This document shows, piece after piece, positions 42,164 to 51,734 of a stretch of 64,000 bases of DNA. The notes under the pieces are model-generated. The model saw only the letters and a program-made list of their open reading frames with translations. It was not told where the DNA came from and did no database searches. Origin of the DNA: Sphingomonas pruni NBRC 15498. GTDB lineage: Bacteria; Pseudomonadota; Alphaproteobacteria; Sphingomonadales; Sphingomonadaceae. A program made the position numbers and the translations under genes. Every line of letters starts with the position of its first letter. The stretch's first letter is position 1. Location of the stretch: positions 36,904 through 100,903 of the forward strand of contig NZ_BCYZ01000009.1 of assembly GCF_001598455.1 (NCBI RefSeq), read 5' to 3'.

Positions 42164-43528
42164 ATGGCAGCAGCCACGGAACCGAGCGGCGCGATGGCTG
42201 CGCCTCCCAGCATGACTCGCTATCAGTATCTGGTCGTCGCTCTGTGCTGCGCCGCCAATATCGCCGATGGCTTCGACGTCGTGTCGCTATCGGTCGCGGC
42301 GCCGGTTCTCTCCAAGCAGTGGCATATCAATCCGGCGGTGCTCGGCACCTTGTTCAGTGCGGTTGCGGTCGGGCTCGTGATCGGCGCGTTCCTCGTCGCG
42401 CCGTTCGCCGACAAGGTCGGACGCCGCCCGGTCATGCTGGCTGCGCTCGGCTCGCTCGCGGCATCTCTGCTGCTGACCGGCGCCGCGACCGATATCTGGC
42501 ATTTGCTGGCATTGCGCTTCGTCACCGGGATCGGGCTGGGGACGCTGGTGGTGTGCCTCAATACGACCGCCGCCCAATATTCGAGCGTCAAGTTCCGCAA
42601 TATGGCGATGGCCACGGTCCATATCGGTTTCACGCTGGGCATGATGCTCGGAAGCGGCATCGCGGCCGCGGTTCTGGGCACCGGCGGCTGGCGCAACATC
42701 TTCCTTGCCGCCGGGCTGCTCAACGCCGTCACCTTCACGCTGGCGCTCTTCATCCTTGGCGAGTCGCGCGACTTCCTGGTGCGGCGCCAGGGACCAAAGG
42801 ACCTCGCCGCGCTCAATCGTCTCCACCGGCGCATGACGCTGCCCGAATTGGCGGCGATGCCGCCGCGGCCGGCTGCCGCCGAAAGCAGCGCCAATGCGAT
42901 ACGCGCGATGCTTGCCGGTCCGATGCGCAGCCCGACGATCCTGATCTGGATCGCCTCGCTCACCTATGCCCTGGTTGGTTATTTCCTGCTCAACTGGAAA
43001 CCGACCGTGCTCGCCAATGCGGGGCTCAGCCCCAGCCTGGCGGCGGCAAGCGGCATCATCACGGGCGCCTGCGGCGCGGTCGGCCATCTCGCGATGGGCT
43101 TGCTCGGCCGGCGCGTCGGGGAAGGGCGACTGACGGCGTTCTTCTTCAGCATGGCGGCGGTTACGTTGATCCTCTTCGGAATCATGCCGGCCGCCCCGAT
43201 TCCGCTACTTGCGATGGCCGGGCTGACCACGTTCTTCGTCGTCGGCGCCTATACCGGATTATTCCTGGTAACCGCGGTGATGTATCCGACGGCGATCCAG
43301 AACACGGCGCTTGGCTTCGTCGTCGGCTTCGGGCGGATCGGCGCGATCATCGGCCCGATGATCGGCGGCTTCCTGTTCAGCGCCGGGCTGACGCGGATGG
43401 ATACCTATATCGTGTTCTCGATCATCGCGGTGATTCCCGCCGTGACGATGTCGCTCGTCAATCGCCTCGCCGCGCGCGCGGCCAGCAAACCCGGAGGAGA
43501 TTTCAGTGCCGAACCAGCGGCTGTTTGA
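42164..43528 (+). CDS. MFS transporter, AAHS type
   Basis: A 454-residue carrier with IADGFDVVSLSVAAPVLSKQ in helix 1, PFADKVGRRPVML in loop 2-3 and GLGTLVVCLNTTAAQYSSVK in helix 4, typical of 4-hydroxybenzoate/protocatechuate-like symporters. A GGGAGAGAG site precedes the ATG. Its end overlaps the start of the first of two amidohydrolase genes by 23 bp, so it is part of an uptake-hydrolysis operon mirroring the one at 9110-11722. Confidence 0.91.
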   Translation: MAAATEPSGAMAAPPSMTRYQYLVVALCCAANIADGFDVVSLSVAAPVLSKQWHINPAVLGTLFSAVAVGLVIGAFLVAPFADKVGRRPVMLAALGSLAASLLLTGAATDIWHLLALRFVTGIGLGTLVVCLNTTAAQYSSVKFRNMAMATVHIGFTLGMMLGSGIAAAVLGTGGWRNIFLAAGLLNAVTFTLALFILGESRDFLVRRQGPKDLAALNRLHRRMTLPELAAMPPRPAAAESSANAIRAMLAGPMRSPTILIWIASLTYALVGYFLLNWKPTVLANAGLSPSLAAASGIITGACGAVGHLAMGLLGRRVGEGRLTAFFFSMAAVTLILFGIMPAAPIPLLAMAGLTTFFVVGAYTGLFLVTAVMYPTAIQNTALGFVVGFGRIGAIIGPMIGGFLFSAGLTRMDTYIVFSIIAVIPAVTMSLVNRLAARAASKPGGDFSAEPAAV

Positions 43529-44390
43529 CACCCACGCGCATTTCTTCACCGACGATACCAAGCGTTTTCCGATCGACGTGACCGGCGCGCGCGAGGGCGA
43601 GGCCGAAGTCCGCGCGCGCATCGCGCGCGATCCGGCGACGGCGGAGCGACTGCTGGCTCTATGGGATCAATGCGGGGTCACCGGCGGCGCGGCGGTGCAA
43701 TATAATACGATCTACAAGACCGATAACAGCTACACGCTGTCGGTCGCCGACGTGAACCACCACCGCGTTTCCGCGGTGCTGATCCTGCGCGCCGATTTCC
43801 CCGACACGCCGGAACAATTGCGCGCGCTGGCGACCCGGCACAATGTCTGCGGGCTGCGGCTGTTCGGGTATCCCGATGCCGACGGCAGTTATCCCTGGCT
43901 CGACTCGCCGGCGGCGCTGGAGACGTGGGAAGTCGCCGCGTCGCTGGGGCTGACGATGGTGATCATGTACGCGCCGGGCAAGCCGACCAGGGCTGCGCTG
44001 CACCGGATCATCGCGCTGGCCAAGCGCTTTCCCAAGACGGTGATCGCGCTCGATCATTGCGGCTGGCCCGGCGTCGAAAACGGTGTCGCCGGTACGATCG
44101 GGCCTGAGCATCTCGAACTCGTCGACGTCCCGAACATCTTTTTCAAATTCACCCAGATCAACCTCAACCGCTTCCGCGAAACGGGGATCGACGCGGCGCG
44201 ATTCGTGCGACTGATCGTCGACACCTATGGCGCCCGCCGGGTGATGTGGGGGTCGGATTACGGCAACACCAAGGATGCCTATCCCGACATGGTCGCACAG
44301 GCGATCGCCGCAACGAGCCTTCTGAGCGCAGCCGAGCGCACTCAGGTGCTGCATGACAATGGCGCCAAATTGTTTGCCGATCGCCTGTGA
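43506..44390 (+). CDS. Amidohydrolase (COG2159-type hydrolase or decarboxylase)
   Basis: A 294-residue TIM-barrel metal enzyme: DTHAHFF at 8-14, VIMYAPGKPTRAALHRI, TVIALDHCGWPG with metal-site histidine, and RRVMWGSDYGNTKDAYPDM with catalytic Asp. It differs from the PDC-hydrolase-like protein that follows. GTG start after GGAGGAG. It sits between the MFS and the second amidohydrolase, overlapping the latter by 4 bp. The two hydrolases might act in sequence or as partners; substrate unknown. Confidence 0.86.
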   Translation: MPNQRLFDTHAHFFTDDTKRFPIDVTGAREGEAEVRARIARDPATAERLLALWDQCGVTGGAAVQYNTIYKTDNSYTLSVADVNHHRVSAVLILRADFPDTPEQLRALATRHNVCGLRLFGYPDADGSYPWLDSPAALETWEVAASLGLTMVIMYAPGKPTRAALHRIIALAKRFPKTVIALDHCGWPGVENGVAGTIGPEHLELVDVPNIFFKFTQINLNRFRETGIDAARFVRLIVDTYGARRVMWGSDYGNTKDAYPDMVAQAIAATSLLSAAERTQVLHDNGAKLFADRL

Positions 44391-45190
44391 GCGCAGCACC
44401 CGAACCGCCCGTGATCGATGCCCATGCGCACGTCTTCACCAGGCGCATGCCGTTCACCGATACGGCCTGGACGCGGCCCGATTACGACTATCCGGTCGAG
44501 ACCTATCTCGCCGAACTCGATGCGCACGGCATCGCCTTCGGCGTGATCACCGCGGCCAGTCTGTTTGGAGACTATAACGACTATTCGCTGGCCGCGCTCG
44601 CGCAGCATAAGCGACTGCGCGCGACCGTGATGCTCGATCCCGACACAGCGCCGCGCGAGCTCGCCGAGCTCAAGGCACAGGGTGTTCGCGGGGTGCGCTT
44701 CCAGCTTCCGCTCAAGGCGGAATTGCCCGACCTGAGCGGCTATCGCTTCCGCCGTTTCACCACCCGCCTGGCCGATGCCGGCATGCATCTAGAGCTCAAT
44801 CTCGGCGGCGAGCAGCTTGGCAACATGCTGCCCGCGCTGGCCGATCACGGCATCCAGGTGGTGGTCGACCATTTCGGGTTGCTGCGCAGCGAGAACGAGA
44901 TGGAGGGGCCGGGCTTCAAGGCCATGCTCGCAGCGATCGACCGTGGCCGGACGTTCGTGAAAATCTCCGCCGGTTTCCGCCTGCCGCCGGAAAGCCTAGC
45001 CGGCTATGCTGCGCGGTTGCTGCAGGTCGCCGGACCCGATCGACTGTTTTGGGGCAGCGACGCGCCGTTCGTCGGCGCCGAGGATCGGATGACCTATGGC
45101 GAGGCGCTCGCCACCCTCTACCGCATCGTCCCTGATGCCCGCGACCGCCGCCGCATGTCCGATGCGGCGCTGCGCTTCTATTTCTTCTGA
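44387..45190 (+). CDS. Amidohydrolase of the 2-pyrone-4,6-dicarboxylate hydrolase (LigI) type, second copy
   Basis: A 267-residue paralog of the enzyme at 9553-10350: [51 protein letters not shown] and [23 protein letters not shown] start overlapping the previous stop by 4 bp. Its end overlaps the tail of convergent folD by 13 bp. Lactone opening of the LigI kind is the family function; which lactone is not known. Confidence 0.86.
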   Translation: MSAAPEPPVIDAHAHVFTRRMPFTDTAWTRPDYDYPVETYLAELDAHGIAFGVITAASLFGDYNDYSLAALAQHKRLRATVMLDPDTAPRELAELKAQGVRGVRFQLPLKAELPDLSGYRFRRFTTRLADAGMHLELNLGGEQLGNMLPALADHGIQVVVDHFGLLRSENEMEGPGFKAMLAAIDRGRTFVKISAGFRLPPESLAGYAARLLQVAGPDRLFWGSDAPFVGAEDRMTYGEALATLYRIVPDARDRRRMSDAALRFYFF

Positions 45191-46062
45191 TTGGCGGCTT
45201 TCACCGTATTCGCCAACAGGCACGCGATCGTCATCGGACCGACGCCGCCCGGTACCGGAGTCACCGCGCGCGCATGCTGGACCTCGTCGAACGCGACGTC
45301 GCCGACCAGGCGCGTGCGCCCATCATCCTGAGGCACGCGCGTGATGCCGACGTCGATGACCACGGCGCCTTCCTTGATCCAGAAACCGCGCACCAGTCGC
45401 GGTGCACCGGCGGCAGCGATGACGATGTCGGCCTTGCGGACGATATCGGCGAGCCCGCGCGTCTCGATATGCGTCACCGTCACCGTCGCCTCGCGTTCGA
45501 GGAGCAGCATCGCGATCGGCTTGCCGACGATGTTCGACTTGCCGATCACCACCGCGTCGAGCCCTCTCAGATCGGGCAGCACGCTATCGAGAAGCATCAT
45601 CACGCCGAGCGGGGTGCATGGCACCAGTCCGCCCGTGCCCGTCGAGAGTCGGCCCACATTGACCGGGTGGAAACCATCGACATCCTTGGCCGGGTCGATC
45701 GCGCCGAGCACGATCCCGGCATCGATATGCGCGGGCAGGGGTACCTGGACCAGGATACCATGGACGCGCGGATCGGCGTTGAGCCGCGCGATCAGCGTCA
45801 GCAGCGCGTCCTGTGGGGTATCGGCGGGCAGGCGGTGCTCGGACGAGGCAATGCCGACCCGCGCGCAGGCCTCGATCTTGCGTTTTACATAGACCTGGCT
45901 CGCCGGATCCTCGCCCACCAGCACCACCGCCAGCCCCGGCGCGATCCCGTCGCGTGCGACGATCGCGGCGACTTCGGCGGCAGTCTCGGCATCGAGCCGT
46001 GCGGCGATCGCGCGTCCGTCGATCCGCTCGGCCACCCTTGGCCGCAATGCCGCCAGCGTCAC
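45178..46062 (-). CDS. folD: Bifunctional methylenetetrahydrofolate dehydrogenase/cyclohydrolase
   Basis: A 294-residue FolD that interconverts 5,10-methylene-, methenyl- and 10-formyl-THF with NADP. Features: [17 protein letters not shown] with the Tyr58...Lys62 active-site pair, [46 protein letters not shown], and the C-terminal [22 protein letters not shown] start overlapping the ALDH stop by 4 bp. FolD is usually housekeeping, yet here it is the last gene of a catabolic operon (bicupin - DUF6282 - ALDH - FolD), which suggests that the pathway releases folate-bound one-carbon units. Confidence 0.95.
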   Translation of the reverse strand: MTLAALRPRVAERIDGRAIAARLDAETAAEVAAIVARDGIAPGLAVVLVGEDPASQVYVKRKIEACARVGIASSEHRLPADTPQDALLTLIARLNADPRVHGILVQVPLPAHIDAGIVLGAIDPAKDVDGFHPVNVGRLSTGTGGLVPCTPLGVMMLLDSVLPDLRGLDAVVIGKSNIVGKPIAMLLLEREATVTVTHIETRGLADIVRKADIVIAAAGAPRLVRGFWIKEGAVVIDVGITRVPQDDGRTRLVGDVAFDEVQHARAVTPVPGGVGPMTIACLLANTVKAANQKK

Positions 46063-47477
46063 GCCGCGTCGAGCGCCACGGCGTTGATCACGTGCGGCTG
46101 GGTATATTCCTCCAGCCCCTCTAGGCCCATTTCGGTGCCCATTCCCGATTGCTTGAGTCCGCGGAACGGAATGCGCGGATCGATCGCCATCAGCTGGTTG
46201 ACCCACACCGTGCCCGATGTCACGCGCGCCGCCACCTGGTTGGCGCGGGCCAGATCCTTGCCCCAGACGGTGCCGCCCAGCCCATAATCAGTCCCGTTGA
46301 CGCGTTCGATCAGTTCGTCGACGTCGGAATAGCTGAGCACCGGCAGCACCGGCCCGAACTGCTCCTCGCGCACCAGCGGCGCTTCGTCGTCGATATCGCG
46401 GACGATGGTCGGCGAGATGAAATAGCCAGGCCGGTCGAGCGGCTCCCCGCCGGCGATCACGATGCCGCGCGCTTTGCTGTCCTCGATCAGCGCCGACACC
46501 TTGTCGAACTGGAGCTTGTTCTGAACCGGCCCGATCTGCGCGCCCTGGTTAGCGCCGTCGTCGACGACCATTTCCTTGGCCAGCCGCGCCATCTCGTCGC
46601 AGAATTCGTCGTACATCGTGTCGGGCACGTAGGCGCGCTTGACCGCCACGCAAATCTGCCCGGCATTGCGCATCGCGCCTTCGAAGACCTTGCCCGCGGC
46701 ATATTTGGCGTCGACATCGTCGAGCACGATCGCGGCGTCGTTGCCGCCCAGCTCGAGGGTCACGCGCTTGAGGCTGTCCACGGACGAGGCGAGCACCTTC
46801 TTGCCGGTCGCGGTCGATCCGGTGAACGAGATCTTGGCGATGTCGGGATGTGTCGTCAGCGCCGGGCCGAGCTCGTTCTGGTCGCATAGCGTGTTGACCA
46901 CGCCGGCGGGCAGGATCTGTTGGCACAGCTCGCCGAACAGCAACGTTGTCAGAGGCGTCGTCGGCGCCGGCTTGCAGACCATCGTGTTGCCCGCCATCAG
47001 CGCCGGCCCGACCTTATTGGCGAGCAGGATCATCGGGTAGTTCCATGGGGTGATCGCCGCGACCACGCCCAACGGCGTGCGATGCTCGGTGACGCGGTTC
47101 CCGCCTTCGTCGCGCAGCACTTTGGGCTCGAGCCGCATCGCCGCGAAGGCGCGAAGGACGAACACGGAGCCGTAGATTTCCTTGGTCGCCTGGTCGAGCG
47201 GCTTTCCCTGTTCCGAGGTCATCAGCGCAGCGAATTCGGACACCCGCGCTTCGAGCGCCGCCGCCAGTGCCTCCACCTTGGCACCGCGCGCGGCCATCGG
47301 CGTCGCGGCCCAGGCCGGGAAGGCGCGCTTGGCCGCCGCGACCGCGGTCTTGAGCATCGCCGCATCGGCCTTGGGGCATTGCGCGAACGGCGCGTCGAGC
47401 GCCGGGTTGATCACGTCGAAGCTGCTTGCTCCCGCGACCAAGGCACCGTCGATGAGCAGGCGAAATTCGTGGTCCAT
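46059..47477 (-). CDS. NAD(P)-dependent aldehyde dehydrogenase
   Basis: A 472-residue ALDH-superfamily enzyme. Glu242 (LELGGND) and Cys276 (NAGQICV) are the catalytic pair; ITPWNYPM and [12 protein letters not shown] form the cofactor site. The sequence resembles succinate-semialdehyde/benzaldehyde/vanillin dehydrogenases; vanillin dehydrogenase would suit the divergent ferA/ferB genes, but that is inference. The start at 47477 follows AAGGAAA. It is third in the bicupin - DUF6282 - ALDH - FolD operon and overlaps folD by 4 bp. Confidence 0.9.
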   Translation of the reverse strand: MDHEFRLLIDGALVAGASSFDVINPALDAPFAQCPKADAAMLKTAVAAAKRAFPAWAATPMAARGAKVEALAAALEARVSEFAALMTSEQGKPLDQATKEIYGSVFVLRAFAAMRLEPKVLRDEGGNRVTEHRTPLGVVAAITPWNYPMILLANKVGPALMAGNTMVCKPAPTTPLTTLLFGELCQQILPAGVVNTLCDQNELGPALTTHPDIAKISFTGSTATGKKVLASSVDSLKRVTLELGGNDAAIVLDDVDAKYAAGKVFEGAMRNAGQICVAVKRAYVPDTMYDEFCDEMARLAKEMVVDDGANQGAQIGPVQNKLQFDKVSALIEDSKARGIVIAGGEPLDRPGYFISPTIVRDIDDEAPLVREEQFGPVLPVLSYSDVDELIERVNGTDYGLGGTVWGKDLARANQVAARVTSGTVWVNQLMAIDPRIPFRGLKQSGMGTEMGLEGLEEYTQPHVINAVALDAA

Positions 47478-47497
47478 GGGTTTTCCTTGTCGGGAGG

Positions 47498-48424
47498 TCA
47501 GGCGGACAGCGCCTGAGCCAGCACGCCTTCCGCGGCCGGCTCGGCATCGTCGAGGCCGACGAGCCGGGCGGGATTGTCGCCGATCATCGCGCGGATCTCG
47601 GTATCGGTATAGCCGATGTCGATCAGCATCTGGATGACGTAGCGCAGCCCCTCGACTGGGGAAGGATTGCCGACCTGCCCGAGGTCCGATCCGATGATCG
47701 TGTTGGCGACGCCGCCGGCATCGACGCACATCTTCAGGCTGTCATGGCTGTAGCCCTTGCTCTGGACGCCCGCCCACATGCAGCAGCTATGTTCGAGATA
47801 GGCGCCCATCTTTGCCAGCTCGGCCATGTCGGAGACGGTGCACCCGATCAGGAAGGTCGGGTGATTGACCAGCAAGCGGGTGACGCCGCGTTCCTTGGCC
47901 TCTGCGAACAATGGCCAGATTTCGCTGATATGGAGATGTCCCGCCGACAGCACCGCGTCATAGGCGGCGATCTGGTCGAGGATCTGCTTGACCTCGTCCT
48001 TGAGCTTGCCGCGCTCGTCGACCACCGTGAGCATCGTCGGCGCGAGCATCGCGTCCTTGGTCGGCAGGAACTGCCGACGGTGCGAATGACGGATATGGTT
48101 GGCCGCCGAGAAGGTCGGCATCCACACCAGCCGCGCGCCGAGCTTGAACCCATGCTCGACGGCATAAGGGTTGAGCCCGCCCGTGGTATTGTTGAGCGGC
48201 ACTCCGGTCAGCAACTTGACCGAGCCCGGCATGATTTCGTCGAGCAAGGCCGCGACCGGCGTGACCGAATAATAATGGTCCTTGAACAGGATCGCGCGCA
48301 GGCCGGCCGCCTCGCCTTCCTTGATCGCCTCGACATGGTTGAGGCTGCGCGGCATCACCGATGGCCCGCTGTGGCAATGCAGGTCGATCGCCCCTTTGAG
48401 GAGGTCGCTGATCCTGTCGCTCAT
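47498..48424 (-). CDS. DUF6282-type metal-dependent hydrolase-like protein
   Basis: A 308-residue amidohydrolase-like protein: IDLHCHSGPSVMPRSLNHVE at the N-terminus, ILFKDHYYSVTPVAALL, VLSAGHLHISEI, RLLVNHPTFLIG and NTIIGSDLGQVGNPSPVEGL. Several histidines and the terminal Asp form a plausible metal site like that of phosphotriesterase/amidohydrolase barrels. The family has no firm function known to me. ATG overlaps the bicupin stop by 4 bp; ALDH follows after 20 bp. It might act in side-chain or lactone hydrolysis, but no reaction can be assigned. Confidence 0.8.
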   Translation of the reverse strand: MSDRISDLLKGAIDLHCHSGPSVMPRSLNHVEAIKEGEAAGLRAILFKDHYYSVTPVAALLDEIMPGSVKLLTGVPLNNTTGGLNPYAVEHGFKLGARLVWMPTFSAANHIRHSHRRQFLPTKDAMLAPTMLTVVDERGKLKDEVKQILDQIAAYDAVLSAGHLHISEIWPLFAEAKERGVTRLLVNHPTFLIGCTVSDMAELAKMGAYLEHSCCMWAGVQSKGYSHDSLKMCVDAGGVANTIIGSDLGQVGNPSPVEGLRYVIQMLIDIGYTDTEIRAMIGDNPARLVGLDDAEPAAEGVLAQALSA

Positions 48425-49338
48425 GCCGCGATCTCCTTATCTTCGGGCATCGGATAGTCGGCCGCGTTCAATACCCAGCCGGGCTTGTCGGAAAAGTCGC
48501 GGCGAGGCGGGCAGAAGACGTCGAGCAGGCGGTTGAGCCCTTCGCCGATCCCCTGCGACGTGTGCGTTGCCGGGGGCGGGATCACCGCGACCGAGGGTGC
48601 TGCGCAGCGTTCGTGGTCATCCTCGATCCACTGCGTCGAATCGCTGATCCACGGCCAGCGTAGATGATGGATATAGTCGCCGTTGAGTACGACCGAATAT
48701 TGCTCGAAATCGTCATGATGGTGCGGCGAGAGATTGTCCGCGGCGCGCGGGCCGACGCGGCCGTCGCCGAAATTGACCATGATGTTCGAGCCGCGATAGA
48801 TTCGCCCGAAACGGCCTTGTTCGGGGGCGACGTCGCCCGAATAGACCCGCACCTTGCGGCCGCCGACCGGATCGGGCCAGGCAGCGAACGGCGGCACGTT
48901 GGGATCCGGCTCGGCATAATCGGCGACGTTCGAACAGAGCGCGGCCAGGTCGGCGGATTGCACGGTGAACAGGCGGAGGATGCGGCCGCCTTTCAGCACG
49001 GTGATCGTGCTCGCGCCCGCCGGCACGAAGCTGACCGTCTTGCCACTGGCGATCGTGCTACCCTCGGCGATGCTGATCTCTATCTCGACCCCATCGTCCG
49101 GGATCACCACGGCATATTCGTCCGGCTGGTCGCTCCGCTCGAACACCGCGCCCGCTTCGACGTCGCTATAGCCCACGATCATGGTTGCGCCGCGCGCATA
49201 CCAGCTATTGGCAAGCTCGGTCCGTTGCTGCGGCGGCTCGGCATAAAAGCGCGCGTAGCTCGCATGCTTGAAGCTTTTGGGCGAGGGGGCCTTTTGCGCG
49301 GTGGCCAGCGTACTCCGCAAATCGTTCTGCCCGTACAT
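48421..49338 (-). CDS. Bicupin-like protein of unknown function
   Basis: A 305-residue protein with two cupin-like halves. The second half carries a clear metal motif LSPHHHDDFEQYSVVLNGDY followed by HHLRWPWISDSTQWIEDDHE and VAVIPPPATHTSQG, giving a His/Glu/His set. The first half (ARGATMIVGYSDVEAG, ISIAEGSTIASGKTVSFVPA) lacks it. Such proteins are dioxygenases, isomerases or sensors. It opens the minus operon leading to FolD, divergent from ferA, with GAGGAG before the ATG. Function unknown. Confidence 0.75.
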   Translation of the reverse strand: MYGQNDLRSTLATAQKAPSPKSFKHASYARFYAEPPQQRTELANSWYARGATMIVGYSDVEAGAVFERSDQPDEYAVVIPDDGVEIEISIAEGSTIASGKTVSFVPAGASTITVLKGGRILRLFTVQSADLAALCSNVADYAEPDPNVPPFAAWPDPVGGRKVRVYSGDVAPEQGRFGRIYRGSNIMVNFGDGRVGPRAADNLSPHHHDDFEQYSVVLNGDYIHHLRWPWISDSTQWIEDDHERCAAPSVAVIPPPATHTSQGIGEGLNRLLDVFCPPRRDFSDKPGWVLNAADYPMPEDKEIAA

Positions 49339-49374
49339 CGGCGCTCCTCGTCCAGCATTGCTGCTATCGCAGCT

Positions 49375-49388
49375 TGGCTGTTATATAG
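49375..49388 (+). promoter_or_regulatory. TGGCTGTTATATAG promoter-like element in the bicupin/ferA gap
   Basis: The 241-bp divergent gap 49339-49579 contains this element, close to the AGGCTGTTA repeats before the second monooxygenase. It is 192 bp before ferA, leaving room for a long leader. Confidence 0.4.
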
Positions 49389-49579
49389 CGCCGGATTTGC
49401 CGGTTCGTCTAATTCCTAATCGCGGCCGGCCTGATACCGCATAGGTATCGGAGTGACGAAGTTGAGACCCATAGCGTGATACTATCGTAACGGGCCAAAA
49501 TTGGCATTGGACCTGCGAAGGGGGCGGGACAACATGCCGCCAAAGCACTGCCCGCGAGGGGCTTGGAGAGGAACTGGAC

Positions 49580-51718
49580 TTGGCGGACTCAGCGCAAGCT
49601 CTGCTACAAAGCGTGCCGGCAACTGACGCGACGGCATCCTCCCTCGCACGTCTCCTCAAGCCGCGTTCGATCGCCATTGCCGGAGCCTCGCCCGATCCGG
49701 CGACGATGGGCGGCGTCGTCCTCGCCAATTGCGAACGCTTCGGCTTCGACGGACCGATCCACCTGATCAGCCCGACCCGCGACGAAATCAACGGCCGCCC
49801 CTGCGTGAAGTCGGTCGATGCATTACCCGAAGACGTCGATGCCCTGGTGCTCAATGTGCCGCGCGCGGCGATCCTGCCCGCGGTCGAGGCGGCGGCGGCG
49901 CGCGGCGTCGGCGGCGTGGTCGTCTTCGCCTCGGGCTTTGCCGAGGGCAGCGATGAGGGCCGCCGCGAGCAGGAAGAGATCGCTGCGGTTTGCAACCAGG
50001 CCGGCATGGCGCTGCTCGGCCCCAATTGCATGGGCTATGTCAATTATGCCGGCGGCGCGGCGCTGACTTTCGAACCCGCGCATCCCCAGCCGCTCGGAGA
50101 TCGCCGCAACGTCGCGGTGGTCGCACAAAGCGGTGCGACCGCGTCGGGCATCCGCGCCGGCATGCTCGGTCGCGGCATCGCGGTATCGCTGTCGGTCGCT
50201 ACCGGGAACGAAGCCGTGGTCCATGCCAGCGATCTGATCGAGCTGATCGTTGCCGAGGGCACCGCCAACGCGATCGCCCTCTATGTCGAGCAGATCCGGA
50301 ACCCGCAGGCGTTCCTGCGCGCGGTGCGCAACGCGCGCGCCGCCGGCGTGCCGGTCATCATGATGCACCCCGGCCGCAGCAAGCGCGGCCAGGAAGCGGC
50401 ACAATCGCACACCGGCTCGATGGTCGGGGATTACGCACTGATGCGTACTTCGGTCGAGAACGAGGCGGTCGTCGTCGTCGATACGATGGACGAGTTGTTC
50501 GACACCGTCGCGATCCTCCACCGGTTCCCCACGCCCGGCACCGGCGCGCTGGGCGTCGTGACGAACTCCGGCGCGATCCGCGGCATGGCGTTCGACTTCG
50601 CCGAGGATATCGCGCTGCCGATCGCCGACCTTTCGCCCGAGACGCTGGCGCGAATTGCGACGCTGCTTCCTGCCGGCATGGAGATCGACAATCCGCTCGA
50701 CGTCGGCACCACCGGCTTCACCAATGGCGGCATCTTCGGCCAGGCGACCCAGGCCATGCTCGCCGATCCGAACGTGGGAGCGGTCCTTCTGCCGATGGCT
50801 GGCGGCGGCCCGTCGCAGCAGCGCTCGAAGGGCGACTCGATCATCCCGGTGGCATTGACCGCGACCAAGCCCGTTGCAGTCGTCATCACCGGCGACGAAT
50901 CGGCGCTCGATGCCGATTTCGTGGCGGCGATGCGCGCGAGCGAAACCCCGCTATTCCGCTCGCCCGAGCGTGCGATGCGCGCCTTCGCCGCGGTTGCCCG
51001 TTACGCGGCCGCGCTGGACAGCGTCGATGATCGCACACCGGCCGCGATCGGTCTGACCGGCTTGGGCGCGCCCGGTGTGAAACCCGAATATGTCGGCAAG
51101 GATTTTCTGCGCCGCATCGGCGTCCAGGTCCCCGCCGGCGACCTTGTGGCTACGGTCGATGAGGCCCTCGTCATCGCCACCCGCATCGGCTTTCCGGTCG
51201 TGCTCAAGGCGCAGGCGGTGGCGCTGTCGCACAAGAGCGACGCCGGCGGCGTTATCCTCAATCTGCGCGACGAAGCCGCGCTGCGCGAGGGCTGGGCGAC
51301 GCTGATGGCCAATGTCGGCGCGGTGACGCTCGACGGCGTCCTGGTCGAACAGATGTCCGCGCCTGGGCTAGAGCTCGTGGTCGGCGCGCGGAATCATCCC
51401 GAATGGGGGCCGTCAGTGCTGGTCGGTCTGGGCGGCGTGCTGATCGAGGCGCTCGACGCCGCGGAGCTGCTCCCCGCCGACATCTCCCATGCTCGCGCGG
51501 TCGAGCGCATCCTCGGGCTGCGCGGTGCCAAGATGCTCGGCGAGTTCCGCGGCAAGCCGGCGCGCGACGTTCATGCCGTCGCCGATGTGGTGGTCAAGGT
51601 CGGTGCGGCGATGCGCGCCGGGCTCGCCATCGAAGAGATCGATATCAACCCGCTGATGGTGCTGGCCCAGGGCGAGGGCGCCGTCGCGCTCGACGCGCTG
51701 ATCGTCACCGGCGCATAA
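49580..51718 (+). CDS. ferA: Acyl-CoA synthetase of the ADP-forming superfamily, probable feruloyl-CoA synthetase
   Basis: A 712-residue cytosolic ligase built as CoA-binding Rossmann domain (IAIAGASPDPATMGG at 31-45), succinyl-CoA-ligase domains (AQSGATASG, 182-190; phosphorylated His277 in AQSHTGSMVGDY) and C-terminal ATP-grasp (FLRRIGVQVPAGD, IGFPVVLKAQAVALSHKSDA). Sphingobium FerA, which activates ferulate, coumarate and caffeate, belongs to this superfamily. The next gene is a hydroxycinnamoyl-CoA hydratase-lyase, so the FerA assignment is strong by context. It starts with TTG after GGAGAGGAA; no ATG is available nearby. The name could be wrong if the substrate is another aryl acid. Confidence 0.88.
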   Translation: MADSAQALLQSVPATDATASSLARLLKPRSIAIAGASPDPATMGGVVLANCERFGFDGPIHLISPTRDEINGRPCVKSVDALPEDVDALVLNVPRAAILPAVEAAAARGVGGVVVFASGFAEGSDEGRREQEEIAAVCNQAGMALLGPNCMGYVNYAGGAALTFEPAHPQPLGDRRNVAVVAQSGATASGIRAGMLGRGIAVSLSVATGNEAVVHASDLIELIVAEGTANAIALYVEQIRNPQAFLRAVRNARAAGVPVIMMHPGRSKRGQEAAQSHTGSMVGDYALMRTSVENEAVVVVDTMDELFDTVAILHRFPTPGTGALGVVTNSGAIRGMAFDFAEDIALPIADLSPETLARIATLLPAGMEIDNPLDVGTTGFTNGGIFGQATQAMLADPNVGAVLLPMAGGGPSQQRSKGDSIIPVALTATKPVAVVITGDESALDADFVAAMRASETPLFRSPERAMRAFAAVARYAAALDSVDDRTPAAIGLTGLGAPGVKPEYVGKDFLRRIGVQVPAGDLVATVDEALVIATRIGFPVVLKAQAVALSHKSDAGGVILNLRDEAALREGWATLMANVGAVTLDGVLVEQMSAPGLELVVGARNHPEWGPSVLVGLGGVLIEALDAAELLPADISHARAVERILGLRGAKMLGEFRGKPARDVHAVADVVVKVGAAMRAGLAIEEIDINPLMVLAQGEGAVALDALIVTGA

Positions 51719-51734
51719 TTACAGGATCTGACAG

